DNA of 64,000 bases from JBBPXY01 sp038200435 (GTDB lineage Bacteria; Actinomycetota; Thermoleophilia; Solirubrobacterales; Solirubrobacteraceae). This document shows, piece by piece, positions 11,806 through 20,016 of this stretch (position 1 is its first letter; the number at the start of each line of letters is the position of its first letter). The stretch is taken from contig JBBPXY010000059.1 in assembly GCA_038200435.1 (NCBI GenBank), forward strand, positions 12,010 through 76,009. Direction: 5' to 3'. The position numbers and the translations under genes were made by a program. The notes beneath the pieces are model-generated. The model did no database searches, was not told where the DNA came from, and was given only the letters and a program-made list of their open reading frames with translations.

Positions 11806-13326
11806 ATGGCTGTAGCGGTAAGGGTTGGACCGACCACCGACGCACGGAGCGACCACGCGCTGGTCGCTGCGGTTCGGCGTGGCGACGACGGCGCATTCGA
11901 GACGCTCTTCGACCGTTACCAGCGCCGCATCACCGCTTTCGCGTTCGGGAAGGTTGGCGATTGGGCTCGCGCCGAAGACGTCACGCAGGATGTCTTCATC
12001 TCCGCCCTGCGCCGCATGCGCGAGACCGAGCGGCCGATCGCCTTCAAGCCGTGGATCTACGAGATCGCCAAGAACGCGTGCATCGACCAGTTCCGTCGCA
12101 GCCGCCGGGCGGAGGAGATCTCCTACGACGCCGACGAGCGCATGGCTCCCTGCGACCTGGGCCGGCTCGCCGACACGGGCCCGGTCCCGGAAGTCGCCGC
12201 CGAGCACAAGCAGCAGCTCGACGACCTCGTCGGGGCCTTTGGAGGTCTTTCCGGCAGCCACCACAAGATCCTGGTGCTCCGCGAGCTTGAAGGGCTCACC
12301 TACCGGCAGATCGGCGAGCGCATGGGTCTCAGCCGGCCCTCGGTGGAGAGCACGCTCTTCCGCGCGCGCCGGCGGCTGGGGGAGGAGTACGACGACCTGA
12401 CCACGGGGCGGCGCTGCGAGCGGGTGCGCTCGACCATCGCCGCGATCGGCGCTGAGTCGTTGGGCGTTCGCGACCGCGGGCGGGTCTCCCGCCACCTGGC
12501 CCACTGCCAGCCGTGCCGCCGGCACGCGGTGAGCACAGGCGTTGCCCCCGAGCTCTTCGAGCGGCCGAACGTCCGGACGCGCGTGGCCGCCTTCCTGCCC
12601 TTCCCGTTCCTGCTTCGGCACGGCGCGGGCAACGGCTCGGGCGGGGATGCCGCAGGCGCTGCCACGGCTCACTTGCCGGCGACCTTTGCCAACGTCGCGG
12701 CGAGCGGCGACCCGGCCGCACTCTGGAGCAAGGCTGCCGCGGCCGGCCTGACCATCATGGTCGCGGCTGGGGCGAGCGTCGCCACTCACGCGATCATCGG
12801 CTCCGGGCCCGCCCACCACGTCTCCTCTGCGCCGAGCACGCACGTCGCGCCCGCGCCCGCGCGCCCGTCTTCCCCGGGCGATGTTCATCGCGCTCTCGGC
12901 CGGCACAAGGCGCCCGGCGCCCGGCGCCCGGCACCCGGCGCAGCCAAGGGCAAGCGGACCAGCCGCGGCGGGCATGGCCGGCGGCAAGGGCTCTCGCGGC
13001 TGAGGGGTTCCTCCTCGGTGCCGGGCCGCGTCACCACCTACAGGTCCACTCTGCGCCCCCCCGGTGCTCGGCCACACCCTCGAAGCGTCTCGGGGCTCTC
13101 CTACCGGGCGCCGTCGCTCAGCGGCCCCCGCTTGGGCGGTGGCATCGGCGCCGGAACCGTCTCGCATCAGGTCGGCGCTCTGGAGCTGCTGGGCAGCCGG
13201 ACACTGCGCCGCGCGACGACGGGCAATGCCGTGCGCCGCCTCCGGCACCTGCTGCGGGTGGTTGCGGCCGATAGCCCGCCGCAGCGTAAGAAGCGCCAGT
13301 CGGCGCCCGCTCGCAGTTCGTCGTGA
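11806..13326 (+). CDS. ECF sigma factor fused to zinc-finger, membrane helix and external tail
   Basis: Residues 16-200 are a complete ECF sigma factor: region 2 (GAFETLFDRYQRR ... AEDVTQDVFISALRRM ... KPWIYEIAKNACID) and region 4 (LVLRELEGLTYRQIGERMGL). They are followed by a zf-HC2 anti-sigma motif H-x3-C-x2-C (His230, Cys234, Cys237). A hydrophobic segment at about 307-332 is probably a membrane helix, and after it comes a 170-residue tail rich in Ala, Pro, Arg, His and Gly. Separate anti-sigma factors normally supply the zinc finger and helix; here all are on one polypeptide. The tail contains a DNA-level tandem repeat (12910-12941). Sigma function is certain in type; the regulon is unknown. 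Confidence 0.88.
   Translation: MAVAVRVGPTTDARSDHALVAAVRRGDDGAFETLFDRYQRRITAFAFGKVGDWARAEDVTQDVFISALRRMRETERPIAFKPWIYEIAKNACIDQFRRSRRAEEISYDADERMAPCDLGRLADTGPVPEVAAEHKQQLDDLVGAFGGLSGSHHKILVLRELEGLTYRQIGERMGLSRPSVESTLFRARRRLGEEYDDLTTGRRCERVRSTIAAIGAESLGVRDRGRVSRHLAHCQPCRRHAVSTGVAPELFERPNVRTRVAAFLPFPFLLRHGAGNGSGGDAAGAATAHLPATFANVAASGDPAALWSKAAAAGLTIMVAAGASVATHAIIGSGPAHHVSSAPSTHVAPAPARPSSPGDVHRALGRHKAPGARRPAPGAAKGKRTSRGGHGRRQGLSRLRGSSSVPGRVTTYRSTLRPPGARPHPRSVSGLSYRAPSLSGPRLGGGIGAGTVSHQVGALELLGSRTLRRATTGNAVRRLRHLLRVVAADSPPQRKKRQSAPARSSS
12910..12941 (+). repeat. 7-bp tandem repeat within the sigma-fusion tail
   Basis: Four consecutive copies of a 7-bp unit (GCGCCCG three times, then GCACCCG) plus a partial copy run through codons for the Ala/Pro/Gly/Arg-rich external tail. 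Seven is not a multiple of three, so gain or loss of one unit would shift the frame of the tail. Confidence 0.75.
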
Positions 13327-13365
13327 AAGAGCCCTCGGCGGCGTGTGAGATACTCAGCGCTCTCT

Positions 13366-13439
13366 CGGGGCGTGGCGCAGCCTGGTAGCGCGCACCGTTC
13401 GGGTCGGTGAGGTCCCGAGTTCAAATCTCGGCGCCCCGA
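13366..13439 (+). tRNA. tRNA-Pro, anticodon CGG
   Basis: The 74-nt sequence folds as a standard cloverleaf. The acceptor stem pairs CGGGGCG (13366-13372) with CGCCCCG (13432-13438), followed by discriminator A at 13439. The anticodon stem CACCG/CGGTG encloses the loop TTCGGGT with anticodon CGG, which reads CCG proline codons. The T-arm contains GTTCAAATC. CCA is not encoded. CCG is expected to be heavily used in such GC-rich DNA. Confidence 0.96.
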
Positions 13440-13443
13440 TTGA

Positions 13444-13473
13444 CAGAAGCCCTCGCTCCGGCGGGGGTTTCTG
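13444..13473 (+). terminator. Hairpin terminator after tRNA-Pro
   Basis: A 13-bp stem (CAGAAGCCCTCGC pairing with GCGGGGGTTTCTG, two G-T wobbles) with a 4-nt loop starts 4 nt after the tRNA. It lacks a clear T run, as is common in high-GC actinobacteria. It also faces the 3' end of the convergent glycosyltransferase gene, so it may act in both directions. Confidence 0.65.
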
Positions 13474-13491
13474 CGTTGCGGAGGCCCCCGT

Positions 13492-15045
13492 CTATTCGCG
13501 CTGGTACAGCTGCACCGTCGTCGGTGCCTGCTGCTTGCCCTTGACCTTGCCGCCGTGCGGCCGGCGGAAGGCGGCTACGACCCGGTAGCCCGCGAGGCTG
13601 GCGCCCGGCGGCAGGCCGAAGACGTCGTGCTGGTAGACGAACTGCGCAGTGCGCGCGGGCGGCGTGCCGAGGCGGGCGAACCGGTACGTCCGCCCACCCG
13701 GGGCCTGAGCGACGAAGTCGTCCTCTGAGGCGAGCGTGCCCGTGGTGATGCGGTGTGGATGTTCGAGCTCGGCGGCCAGGCTCCACGGCGGGAAGAACAC
13801 GTAGGCGACCGTTGTCGTCGTGCCCGGCCGAGTGTGCTGCTCGAGGGCCCGGGCGATGCCGCGCACCCCCGTCCCCGCGGGCCAGCCGGCGACGAACTGC
13901 CAGTCGTCCTCACCGGGATAGGAGGCCGTTGCGGGGTTGGCGATGATGCGGACGTCGCGCGCCAGCGCCGGCAGCAGCACGACGACGATCGCCACCGCCC
14001 CTACGAGCCGCGCGCGGGGAGGAGCCCACCGGACGCGGATGCGACGGGCACCCTCGACGAGTCCGTAGGCCGCCAGCACCACCAGGGGTGGGATCGCGCT
14101 GAGCACGTAGCGCGCGTACCCGTACTCCACCAGCACGAGGGCCGCGGCGACCGGCGCGACCCCCCAGGCGAGCAGCACCAAGGCCTGGCGCCGCCCGGCC
14201 CGCACCGCTCCCACGAACGACGCGACCAGCAGAGGCAGCGTCACGTAGCCCGTCAGCACGCCGCTGAACCCCGGCCAGTTGTTCCCGAGCTCGGCAAAGG
14301 GATGCCTCAGGGCCTTGCCCAGAGGGCGGAACTGGTGCAGCTCGGCCGTCGTCTGCGGCAGGCGGTCATGAAGAGGGCTCAGGCGGAGAACCGCGTGCCC
14401 GACCGCCGTGATGAGCAGCGCGAGCGCCGCGCCACTCACCCAGCGCAAGACACGCTCGCGGCGCCCCTCGGCCCGCCAGTCGAAGCACACCAGGCTGACC
14501 GGGAGGAGCACGAGCGCGAACATCCCGGTCTGCTTGGCGAGGATGCCCGCGGTAAGGGCGACTCCGAGCGCGATCGCCGTGACGGCCTCCGGGCGGCGGG
14601 CGAGCCGCAACTGCAGGTACAGGGCCATGGCTGCGGCCGCCGAGACGAGCGGATCGACCACTCCGATCGAATCGTGCACGAGGAAGAGGGGGAGCACCAC
14701 GTACAGAGCGGCGGCGACGAGGCCGACGGCGAGTCCTCCGAGGAGTCGCCCGAGGAGGCCGACCGCTCCCAGCGTGACCATCCCGGCCAGGAAGGACACC
14801 GTGCGCACAGCGCTCAGCGGGTGGAGTCCCTGGCCGACGAGCAGCGCCGAGAGCCAGTCGAGGAGCGGGCCCTTTCCGTCGGTCAGCGCGGCGAAGCGCT
14901 GGGCCGGGTCGTCGAAGGCCGTCTGGCCCTCCACGCCGTAGAACGACTCGTCCCAGAACGGTGGAAAGCGCCACAACAGGCCGAGCCGCGTGAGCACGTA
15001 GAAGGCCACGACGGCTCCGACGGCGATGCGGGCGCGGCGCTCCAC
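13492..15045 (-). CDS. GT39-family membrane glycosyltransferase (ArnT/PMT-like)
   Basis: The protein belongs to the GT-C fold, in which polyprenyl-phosphate sugars are transferred outside the membrane. It has about ten hydrophobic segments. The first extracytoplasmic loop carries the acidic pair in FPPFWDESFYG, and the motif GKGPLLDWLSALLVG follows, as in GT39/PMT_2 proteins. A soluble C-terminal domain of about 130 residues follows the membrane part. I place the start at GTG 15045 because the sequence upstream becomes AT-rich, contains an inverted repeat and would encode an atypical asparagine-rich leader; an ATG at 15186 is the alternative. The acceptor is unknown. Confidence 0.82.
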   Translation of the reverse strand: MERRARIAVGAVVAFYVLTRLGLLWRFPPFWDESFYGVEGQTAFDDPAQRFAALTDGKGPLLDWLSALLVGQGLHPLSAVRTVSFLAGMVTLGAVGLLGRLLGGLAVGLVAAALYVVLPLFLVHDSIGVVDPLVSAAAAMALYLQLRLARRPEAVTAIALGVALTAGILAKQTGMFALVLLPVSLVCFDWRAEGRRERVLRWVSGAALALLITAVGHAVLRLSPLHDRLPQTTAELHQFRPLGKALRHPFAELGNNWPGFSGVLTGYVTLPLLVASFVGAVRAGRRQALVLLAWGVAPVAAALVLVEYGYARYVLSAIPPLVVLAAYGLVEGARRIRVRWAPPRARLVGAVAIVVVLLPALARDVRIIANPATASYPGEDDWQFVAGWPAGTGVRGIARALEQHTRPGTTTTVAYVFFPPWSLAAELEHPHRITTGTLASEDDFVAQAPGGRTYRFARLGTPPARTAQFVYQHDVFGLPPGASLAGYRVVAAFRRPHGGKVKGKQQAPTTVQLYQRE

Positions 15046-15308
15046 GCGACGAAGGCTAGGCGGAGACGCGGCACGTGAGCTTTCGGCAACTCTGCAAGGC
15101 TTTAACGCAGAGTTGTCATAGATAATGAGGTTTTGATAGGTATTGTTGCGTTGCAGACGGACCGCCGAACGGGAGGAGGCAGTCATGGGCTGGCGCAGCG
15201 TGTAGGGAGAGGCCGGACCGAGTCCGGCCACAACAGACGTTCAAAGTGCACGCCTCGTTGCAGGCGCTTGCGCGCTGTTACGCGCGCGCCTAATCTCCGC
15301 CGCCGGTA
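15046..15308. promoter_or_regulatory. AT-rich divergent promoter region with 9-bp inverted repeat
   Basis: This gap separates the GT39 gene and the HD-GYP gene. About 15095-15160 is strikingly AT-rich for this genome and contains TTGTCA (15113-15118) and GATAAT (15121-15126), which resemble promoter elements. A perfect inverted repeat, CAACTCTGC (15087-15095) and GCAGAGTTG (15107-15115), flanks an 11-nt spacer. It is either an operator or a hairpin in the leader of the glycosyltransferase. The remainder (15160-15308) shows nothing I can assign. Confidence 0.4.
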
Positions 15309-16760
15309 GTGGTGGGGCTAACGGCATCGGGAGGCGCGCTTCGGCGATCGGAGCGAGCGTGGGTGGGTCTTCGACTGGCTTTGCTCGTGCTTGCTCTGAG
15401 CGCCGCGGCTCTGTCGTCGCACGAGGACCAATGGCGGGATGCCGGCCTCGTTGCGGTGCTACTCGTCTTCACCGTTGTGAGCGACACGCTCACCCTTCAG
15501 TTCCGAGGTGTCCTCCTATCGGGCTCTTTCATCGCTCTCGTGCTGGCGATGGCACTCCTCGGTCCGGCTCCTGCTGTCGCCATCGGAGTGGCGTCGATGC
15601 TCGTCGACGCCGTCCGGCGGCGGCCGGCGGCCGGGTCGCTCATCTCGAATCTCGCGGCCTACGCGACGTTCCCCCTGGTCGGCGGGCTGCTCATCCAGGG
15701 CGTCGCGCAGCGGGCCGGGCTGCACCCCGGAGACGCCCCGTTCCTCCTGCTCGTCTTCGGGACGTTCGTGGCGACGAACCTGCTCGACTTCCTGCTGATC
15801 GCGAGCTGGTCGAGCCAGACCGACGGCATCGGCATCTGGCCCCGTTTCAGAACCGGCTTTGTTCCGGTGTTGCCCTCGGAGCTTGCCGCTGCCCTGCTGA
15901 CCATCGGGATCGTGGGCCTGTACGCCCAGGTAGGCCTTCCCGCCCTCGGGCTCGCCGCGATCGTCTTCGTGGTCTTCCAGTACCTGCTGCGCGAGCTCGT
16001 GCGTTCCGAGGACCGGGCGGAGGAGCTCGCGCAGCGCAACACGCAGCTGGCGGCTCTGCACGTCGGGGTGCTCACCGCGATGCTGCAAACGCTCTCTCTT
16101 CGTGACCGTTCGACTGCCCGGCACTCGGCGGCGGTAGCCCGGTACGCGCGCGAACTTGCGGCGGCGGTGGGTTGCAGCGAACGAGAGCAGGAGCTCGTGC
16201 ACACGGCCGCGCTTCTGCACGACATCGGCAAGTTCATCTTCCCTGACTCGATCCTGTTCGCCACCGGGCGCCTGACCGAGGAGCAATGGCGCCTCGTGCG
16301 GCTGCACCCGGGGCAGGGGGCCGAGGTGGTCGGCCGTGTCGACGGCTACGCGCCGGTGGCGGAGATCATCCGCTCTCACCACGAGCGCCCCGACGGGTGC
16401 GGATACCCGGAAGGGCTGCGAGGAGAGGAGATCCCTCTGCTCGCGCGCGTGATCGCCGTGGCGGACGCCTACGACGTGATGACCGCCCGCGACTCCTACC
16501 GCTCGACGGTGGCCAGCGAGGAGGCGCTCAGTGAGCTGCGACTAAAGAGCGGTAGCCAGTTCGACCCGTGGCTCGTCGACGCGTTCTCGCGACTGCTCGA
16601 GCAGAAAGACGTGGCGTTCCGTCACGCTGACGACGCCGACTTCGAGGCGGAGCTGGGCTTCGAGCGCCGCGTCGCGTCGTTCCTGGCTCCGCGGCGAGCG
16701 GCGGTCGACCATCACCGCTGGCGCGCCGCACGCCGCCCGGCAGCTCGCCAGCCGCGCTGA
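15309..16760 (+). CDS. Membrane-bound HD-GYP domain protein (likely c-di-GMP phosphodiesterase)
   Basis: Residues 20-225 form six to seven hydrophobic segments, resembling an integral membrane sensor domain. A short linker helix (RSEDRAEELAQRNTQLAAL) leads to an HD-GYP domain. Its metal-binding signature is clear: HTAALLHDIGKF (His304-Asp305) and HHERPDGCGYP (357-367). HD-GYP enzymes hydrolyse cyclic di-GMP in the cytoplasm; the GYP residues are intact, favouring activity. The ligand of the membrane part is unknown. The start is GTG 15309. A metallo-hydrolase gene follows 7 bp downstream and is probably cotranscribed. Confidence 0.88.
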   Translation: MVGLTASGGALRRSERAWVGLRLALLVLALSAAALSSHEDQWRDAGLVAVLLVFTVVSDTLTLQFRGVLLSGSFIALVLAMALLGPAPAVAIGVASMLVDAVRRRPAAGSLISNLAAYATFPLVGGLLIQGVAQRAGLHPGDAPFLLLVFGTFVATNLLDFLLIASWSSQTDGIGIWPRFRTGFVPVLPSELAAALLTIGIVGLYAQVGLPALGLAAIVFVVFQYLLRELVRSEDRAEELAQRNTQLAALHVGVLTAMLQTLSLRDRSTARHSAAVARYARELAAAVGCSEREQELVHTAALLHDIGKFIFPDSILFATGRLTEEQWRLVRLHPGQGAEVVGRVDGYAPVAEIIRSHHERPDGCGYPEGLRGEEIPLLARVIAVADAYDVMTARDSYRSTVASEEALSELRLKSGSQFDPWLVDAFSRLLEQKDVAFRHADDADFEAELGFERRVASFLAPRRAAVDHHRWRAARRPAARQPR

Positions 16761-16767
16761 TCCTCGC

Positions 16768-17541
16768 ATGGGCGAAGCCGAGCAGCTCGCCCGTTTCGAC
16801 ATCGCACGCTTGCGGGCTGAGAACCCCGGCCCGCTGACTCTGAGCGGGACAAACACCTGGGTGGTGGGCCGCGATCCCTGTTGGATCATCGACCCGGGGC
16901 CATCGCTGCCGGCCCACCTCGATGCGGTCGCCGCCGAGGTGTGCCGGCGGGGCGGCGCGGGGGGTATCGCCCTCACGCATGACCACGGCGATCACGTTGA
17001 GGGGCTCGAGACTCTGCGCGCGCGGCTGAGTGGTCTGCCAGCGGCCGCGGCTCGAGGCGCGGACGTCGCGCTGGCCGATGGCGATCACTTCGGTCCGCTC
17101 GAGGTCGTCGAGGTCCCGGGCCACGCACCGGATCACCTGGCGTTCGTCGCCGGCCCGGTGTGCTTCTCCGGTGATGCGGTGCTCGGCGAGGGGAGCGTGT
17201 TCGTCGCGCCCGATCCGGGAGCGCTTGCCGGTTACCTTGCCGCGCTGCGGCGGCTGCTCGCGCTGCCGCTCGAGCTCATATGTCCCGGACATGGTCCGGT
17301 CGTGCTCGATCCGACGAACAAGCTCAACGGCTACGTCGCGCACCGCCTCGAACGGGAGAAGCATCTCGTCGCGGCGCTCGACGCGGGCCTACGAAGCACG
17401 GGCGAGCTGCTCGATGCAGCCTGGAGCGACGTGCCCGGGCCGCTGCGACCCGTCGCCGCCGTGACCCTCGCCGCTCACCTCGACAAGCTGGAGGCAGAGG
17501 GCCGGCTGCCCGGCGGGGTGGAGCGGCTCCGGGAGCCCTAA
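16768..17541 (+). CDS. MBL-fold metallo-hydrolase (LACTB2/glyoxalase II-like)
   Basis: The 257-residue protein has the metallo-beta-lactamase fold. THDHGDH (His71, His73, Asp75, His76) supplies the metal ligands, VPGHAPDHLAF and GDAVLGEGS give the next His and Asp, and CPGHGPVV gives the last His. The C-terminal helical extension (PTNKLNGYVAHRLERE ... LAAHLDKLEAEGRL) is the winged-helix-like tail seen in LACTB2-type hydrolases, some of which act on thioesters or RNA. The substrate is not determined. It follows the HD-GYP gene and overlaps the stop of the convergent nucleotidyltransferase-like gene by 4 bp. Confidence 0.87.
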   Translation: MGEAEQLARFDIARLRAENPGPLTLSGTNTWVVGRDPCWIIDPGPSLPAHLDAVAAEVCRRGGAGGIALTHDHGDHVEGLETLRARLSGLPAAAARGADVALADGDHFGPLEVVEVPGHAPDHLAFVAGPVCFSGDAVLGEGSVFVAPDPGALAGYLAALRRLLALPLELICPGHGPVVLDPTNKLNGYVAHRLEREKHLVAALDAGLRSTGELLDAAWSDVPGPLRPVAAVTLAAHLDKLEAEGRLPGGVERLREP

Positions 17542-18593
17542 GCCAGAGAGACTTCGGCGCGGCGACCGACGCGCACCCGCAAGGCCGCGGGCAGCTCGAA
17601 GTCGCGGTGCACGTTGGCCTCCCGGCCGACGATGCTCGCCTCGAGCCGGCGGCCTACATGACGGATGGCTGCGCCTGACAGCACGATCGAGTGCTCGAGC
17701 TCGGCACCCTCCAGGTGAGCGTTCTCACCGATGGAGGTGTAGGGCCCGACAAACGCGTCGACCAGGACCGCCCCGGGACCGATCACCGCGGGACCGCGGA
17801 TGGTCGTGCGCTCGACCACCGCACTGGGATGGATGGTCACTCGGCCCTCGATCCGCGCCTGCGAGACGTCGACTCCGCTCAGGTCACGAGCGATCTCGTC
17901 GAGCACGAGGCGGTTGCCCTCGAGCAGCTCGTCGACCTCGTCGCGGTAGCTCCAAGCGCCGACGACCCCGCGGACATCGACCGTGCCCCCGGCTTCGCGC
18001 AGCGCCACCGCGAGTGCCACGAGGGTGCTGGGTGCGCAACCGGCGGCGGCCGCTGCGGCGGCGTGACCGAGGGCGGCGGGACCGAGCACGGCCGCCGGGG
18101 CAAGTGCGTCATCGCCGGCAGGGATGCGTGCGCGTGTCACGAGCCGCAACGCGCCGGCTTCGTCCTGTTCGGCGTCGGTGCCGGGAACGAGCAGGCCCAT
18201 GTCGGCGCCCTCGGATCCGAATGCGGAGATCTCCGGGGCGAGCGCGCCGGCCACCAACCCGTCGGCCCGGTGGACCAGCACCGCATCGTCAGCGATGAAG
18301 TCCCGGGCCGCCAGGAGCGCTTCGACGGGCCCCGCGTCGGGTGTCTCGACGACGTGAGGTTCGAGCTGCAGGCGAGCGGCATCCTCGGCGAGGGCGATGC
18401 CGGAGCCGGCCGCGCCCGGGGCGACCATGATCGCGAGCTCCTCGACGCCGCAGGCCCGCATCGCCTCGAGCCCATAACGGGCGAGGGGACGGTTGGCGAT
18501 CGGCAGGGCGAGCGCGGGCCGGCCCGTGAGTGTCACGGCGAGCTCTTCGGACGCGGGAGCGAACGCGAGAAGGATGCCTTTGAGGCGACTCAT
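17538..18593 (-). CDS. NDP-sugar pyrophosphorylase-like protein, degenerate nucleotide site
   Basis: Overall layout is that of long-form sugar-1-phosphate nucleotidyltransferases: an N-terminal transferase domain (PALALPIANRPLARYGLEAMRACGVEEL) and, from about residue 245, a left-handed beta-helix (VTIHPSAVVERTTIRGPAVIGPGAVLVDAFVGPYTSIGENAHLEGAEL). The N-terminal GGxGTRLxPLT loop that binds the nucleotide is not present; the segment reads LLAFAPASEELAVTLTGRPAL instead. Much of the catalytic domain is alanine-rich and diverged. It may be a regulatory or sugar-binding pseudoenzyme. I prefer ATG 18593 (MSRLKG), preceded by GGGTGA, to the ATG five codons upstream. Confidence 0.72.
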   Translation of the reverse strand: MSRLKGILLAFAPASEELAVTLTGRPALALPIANRPLARYGLEAMRACGVEELAIMVAPGAAGSGIALAEDAARLQLEPHVVETPDAGPVEALLAARDFIADDAVLVHRADGLVAGALAPEISAFGSEGADMGLLVPGTDAEQDEAGALRLVTRARIPAGDDALAPAAVLGPAALGHAAAAAAAGCAPSTLVALAVALREAGGTVDVRGVVGAWSYRDEVDELLEGNRLVLDEIARDLSGVDVSQARIEGRVTIHPSAVVERTTIRGPAVIGPGAVLVDAFVGPYTSIGENAHLEGAELEHSIVLSGAAIRHVGRRLEASIVGREANVHRDFELPAALRVRVGRRAEVSLA

Positions 18594-18639
18594 GCTCACC
18601 CAACGCACGGTAGCGCCGCCGTCTGACGCGGCTCCCGCG

Positions 18640-19815
18640 TCAATCCCGCGACTCGAGCGGCTCGATGTCGCTCAACCCGAAGCTGGGAGTCTCGCCGAAC
18701 TCACGTGCGAGGCGAGCTTTGTAGGCCCCATAGCGGCGCACGGACTCGCTGCGGCGTCCTTGCCCGAGCCACACCGCGAACAGAGAGCGGTGGGCCTCGG
18801 CGTCGAACGGCTCGAGCTCGGTGAGCCGCTCCAGAGCCGCGCTCGCTCGCGGGAGATCACGCCGCTTCTCCAGCAGCCCGCTCATCGTGCGCAGCGTATG
18901 GGCGGCGACGGAGTGCAGGCGGTCGCGCTCCGCGTAGGCCCATTCCGCGTAGGGCTCGTCGGAGACGAGGTCGCCCCGGTAGAGCTGCATCGCCTGCTCG
19001 AGGCGCTCGAGAGCGAGATCGTCGTCTGCCCCGTTCGCGATCACGAGACCGTCGCGGGCGGCGGTCTCGAATTCGTCCGCGTCGATTCGCACGTTGCGGC
19101 GGTCGAGGGCGTAGCCGCCCTGCACGGTGACGATGAACGAGGACTTCGCGCCCCGCTGCCGCTGCGGCTCGAGCTTCTGACGCACCGCGTGCATGAAGTG
19201 GCGCACGTTGTTCAGGCTCTGCCTACCGCCGCCGGGCCACAGGGCCTCGGCGATCTCCTCGGCGTGGACCACTCGGTTGCGCTCGCACACGAGGTACTTG
19301 AGTAGCTGGCCCGGCCTTTGCCCGAGCCACTCGCCGCCGATGGGCGTCTCCCGGCAGTCGATCCACGTGCGGCCGAGCGCACTGATCCGCAGCTCCGGCC
19401 CGTTCAGCCAATGGGGATCCGAGCGCCGCCGGCGGTCGCGGGCATCGCCCGGACGCAGGTGCAGAACGACGCCGCCCCCCAGGGGCAGACCGGCCGCGGT
19501 GACCCACAGCGCAGAGGTGCCCCCGCGCGACGGCGTGTCGATCCTGATCTCCGGGAGGGGGCCGGCGGAGAGACCGGCGCGCTCGGCGAGGCATCCCTGC
19601 TCGCACGGGCCGTCCGGCGCCTGGCAGGCGAAGAGCTCGTGGCAGTGGGCGGGCGGCCCGCCGCGGTCGATGTCCCAGAGGAGCTTCACCGCTGAGGCGT
19701 TCGCGTTGCGCACGCAACGCTCGGAGTCGAGCACGACGATGCCGTAGGGCAGCCCGTCGAGAACATCGGCGGGGTCGATGTCGGCCGTGGTCGGCTGGTG
19801 GGGGTCCGGAGTCAT
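18640..19815 (-). CDS. PAS domain - winged helix - BTAD (SARP-type) transcriptional regulator
   Basis: Residues about 12-120 form a PAS domain (DVLDGLPYGIVVLDSERCVRNANASAVKLL) with a cysteine cluster C-x6-C-x6-C-x3-C (HCHELFACQAPDGPCEQGC). Next comes a PhoB/OmpR-like winged helix (GQRPGQLLKYLVCERNRVVHAEEIAEALWPGG) and a bacterial transcriptional activator domain of TPR-like helices (YRGDLVSDEPYAEWAYAERDRL), as in SARP/AfsR activators. The cysteines suggest metal or redox sensing. I place the start at ATG 19815; an ATG 13 codons upstream is possible and neither has a convincing ribosome binding site. It is divergent from an ECF sigma gene, about 200 bp away. Confidence 0.84.
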   Translation of the reverse strand: MTPDPHQPTTADIDPADVLDGLPYGIVVLDSERCVRNANASAVKLLWDIDRGGPPAHCHELFACQAPDGPCEQGCLAERAGLSAGPLPEIRIDTPSRGGTSALWVTAAGLPLGGGVVLHLRPGDARDRRRRSDPHWLNGPELRISALGRTWIDCRETPIGGEWLGQRPGQLLKYLVCERNRVVHAEEIAEALWPGGGRQSLNNVRHFMHAVRQKLEPQRQRGAKSSFIVTVQGGYALDRRNVRIDADEFETAARDGLVIANGADDDLALERLEQAMQLYRGDLVSDEPYAEWAYAERDRLHSVAAHTLRTMSGLLEKRRDLPRASAALERLTELEPFDAEAHRSLFAVWLGQGRRSESVRRYGAYKARLAREFGETPSFGLSDIEPLESRD

Positions 19816-20016
19816 GAGAACGGTTGGCGGCCGGATACACCGCTGCCCGGTCAATCGGCCGCGGGCCGCACACCTTGAGGGCCGAACAAATCTCCAGCTA
19901 ATGCCTGGGCAAACGGTCGTCCAATGTCGCCCCCGTACCGTGCGCAGCGGAGCAGGGGGAAGACCGGAGGGCCGGGTGGAGCCGGGCTTCCTCGAGCATC
20001 AGGGGCTGAGACAGGC

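Noticed and set aside
11698..13248. Open frame of over 500 codons antisense to the first sigma-fusion gene
   Set aside because: Low-complexity arginine/glycine-rich translation with no recognisable domain; the plus strand has clear sigma and zinc-finger motifs.
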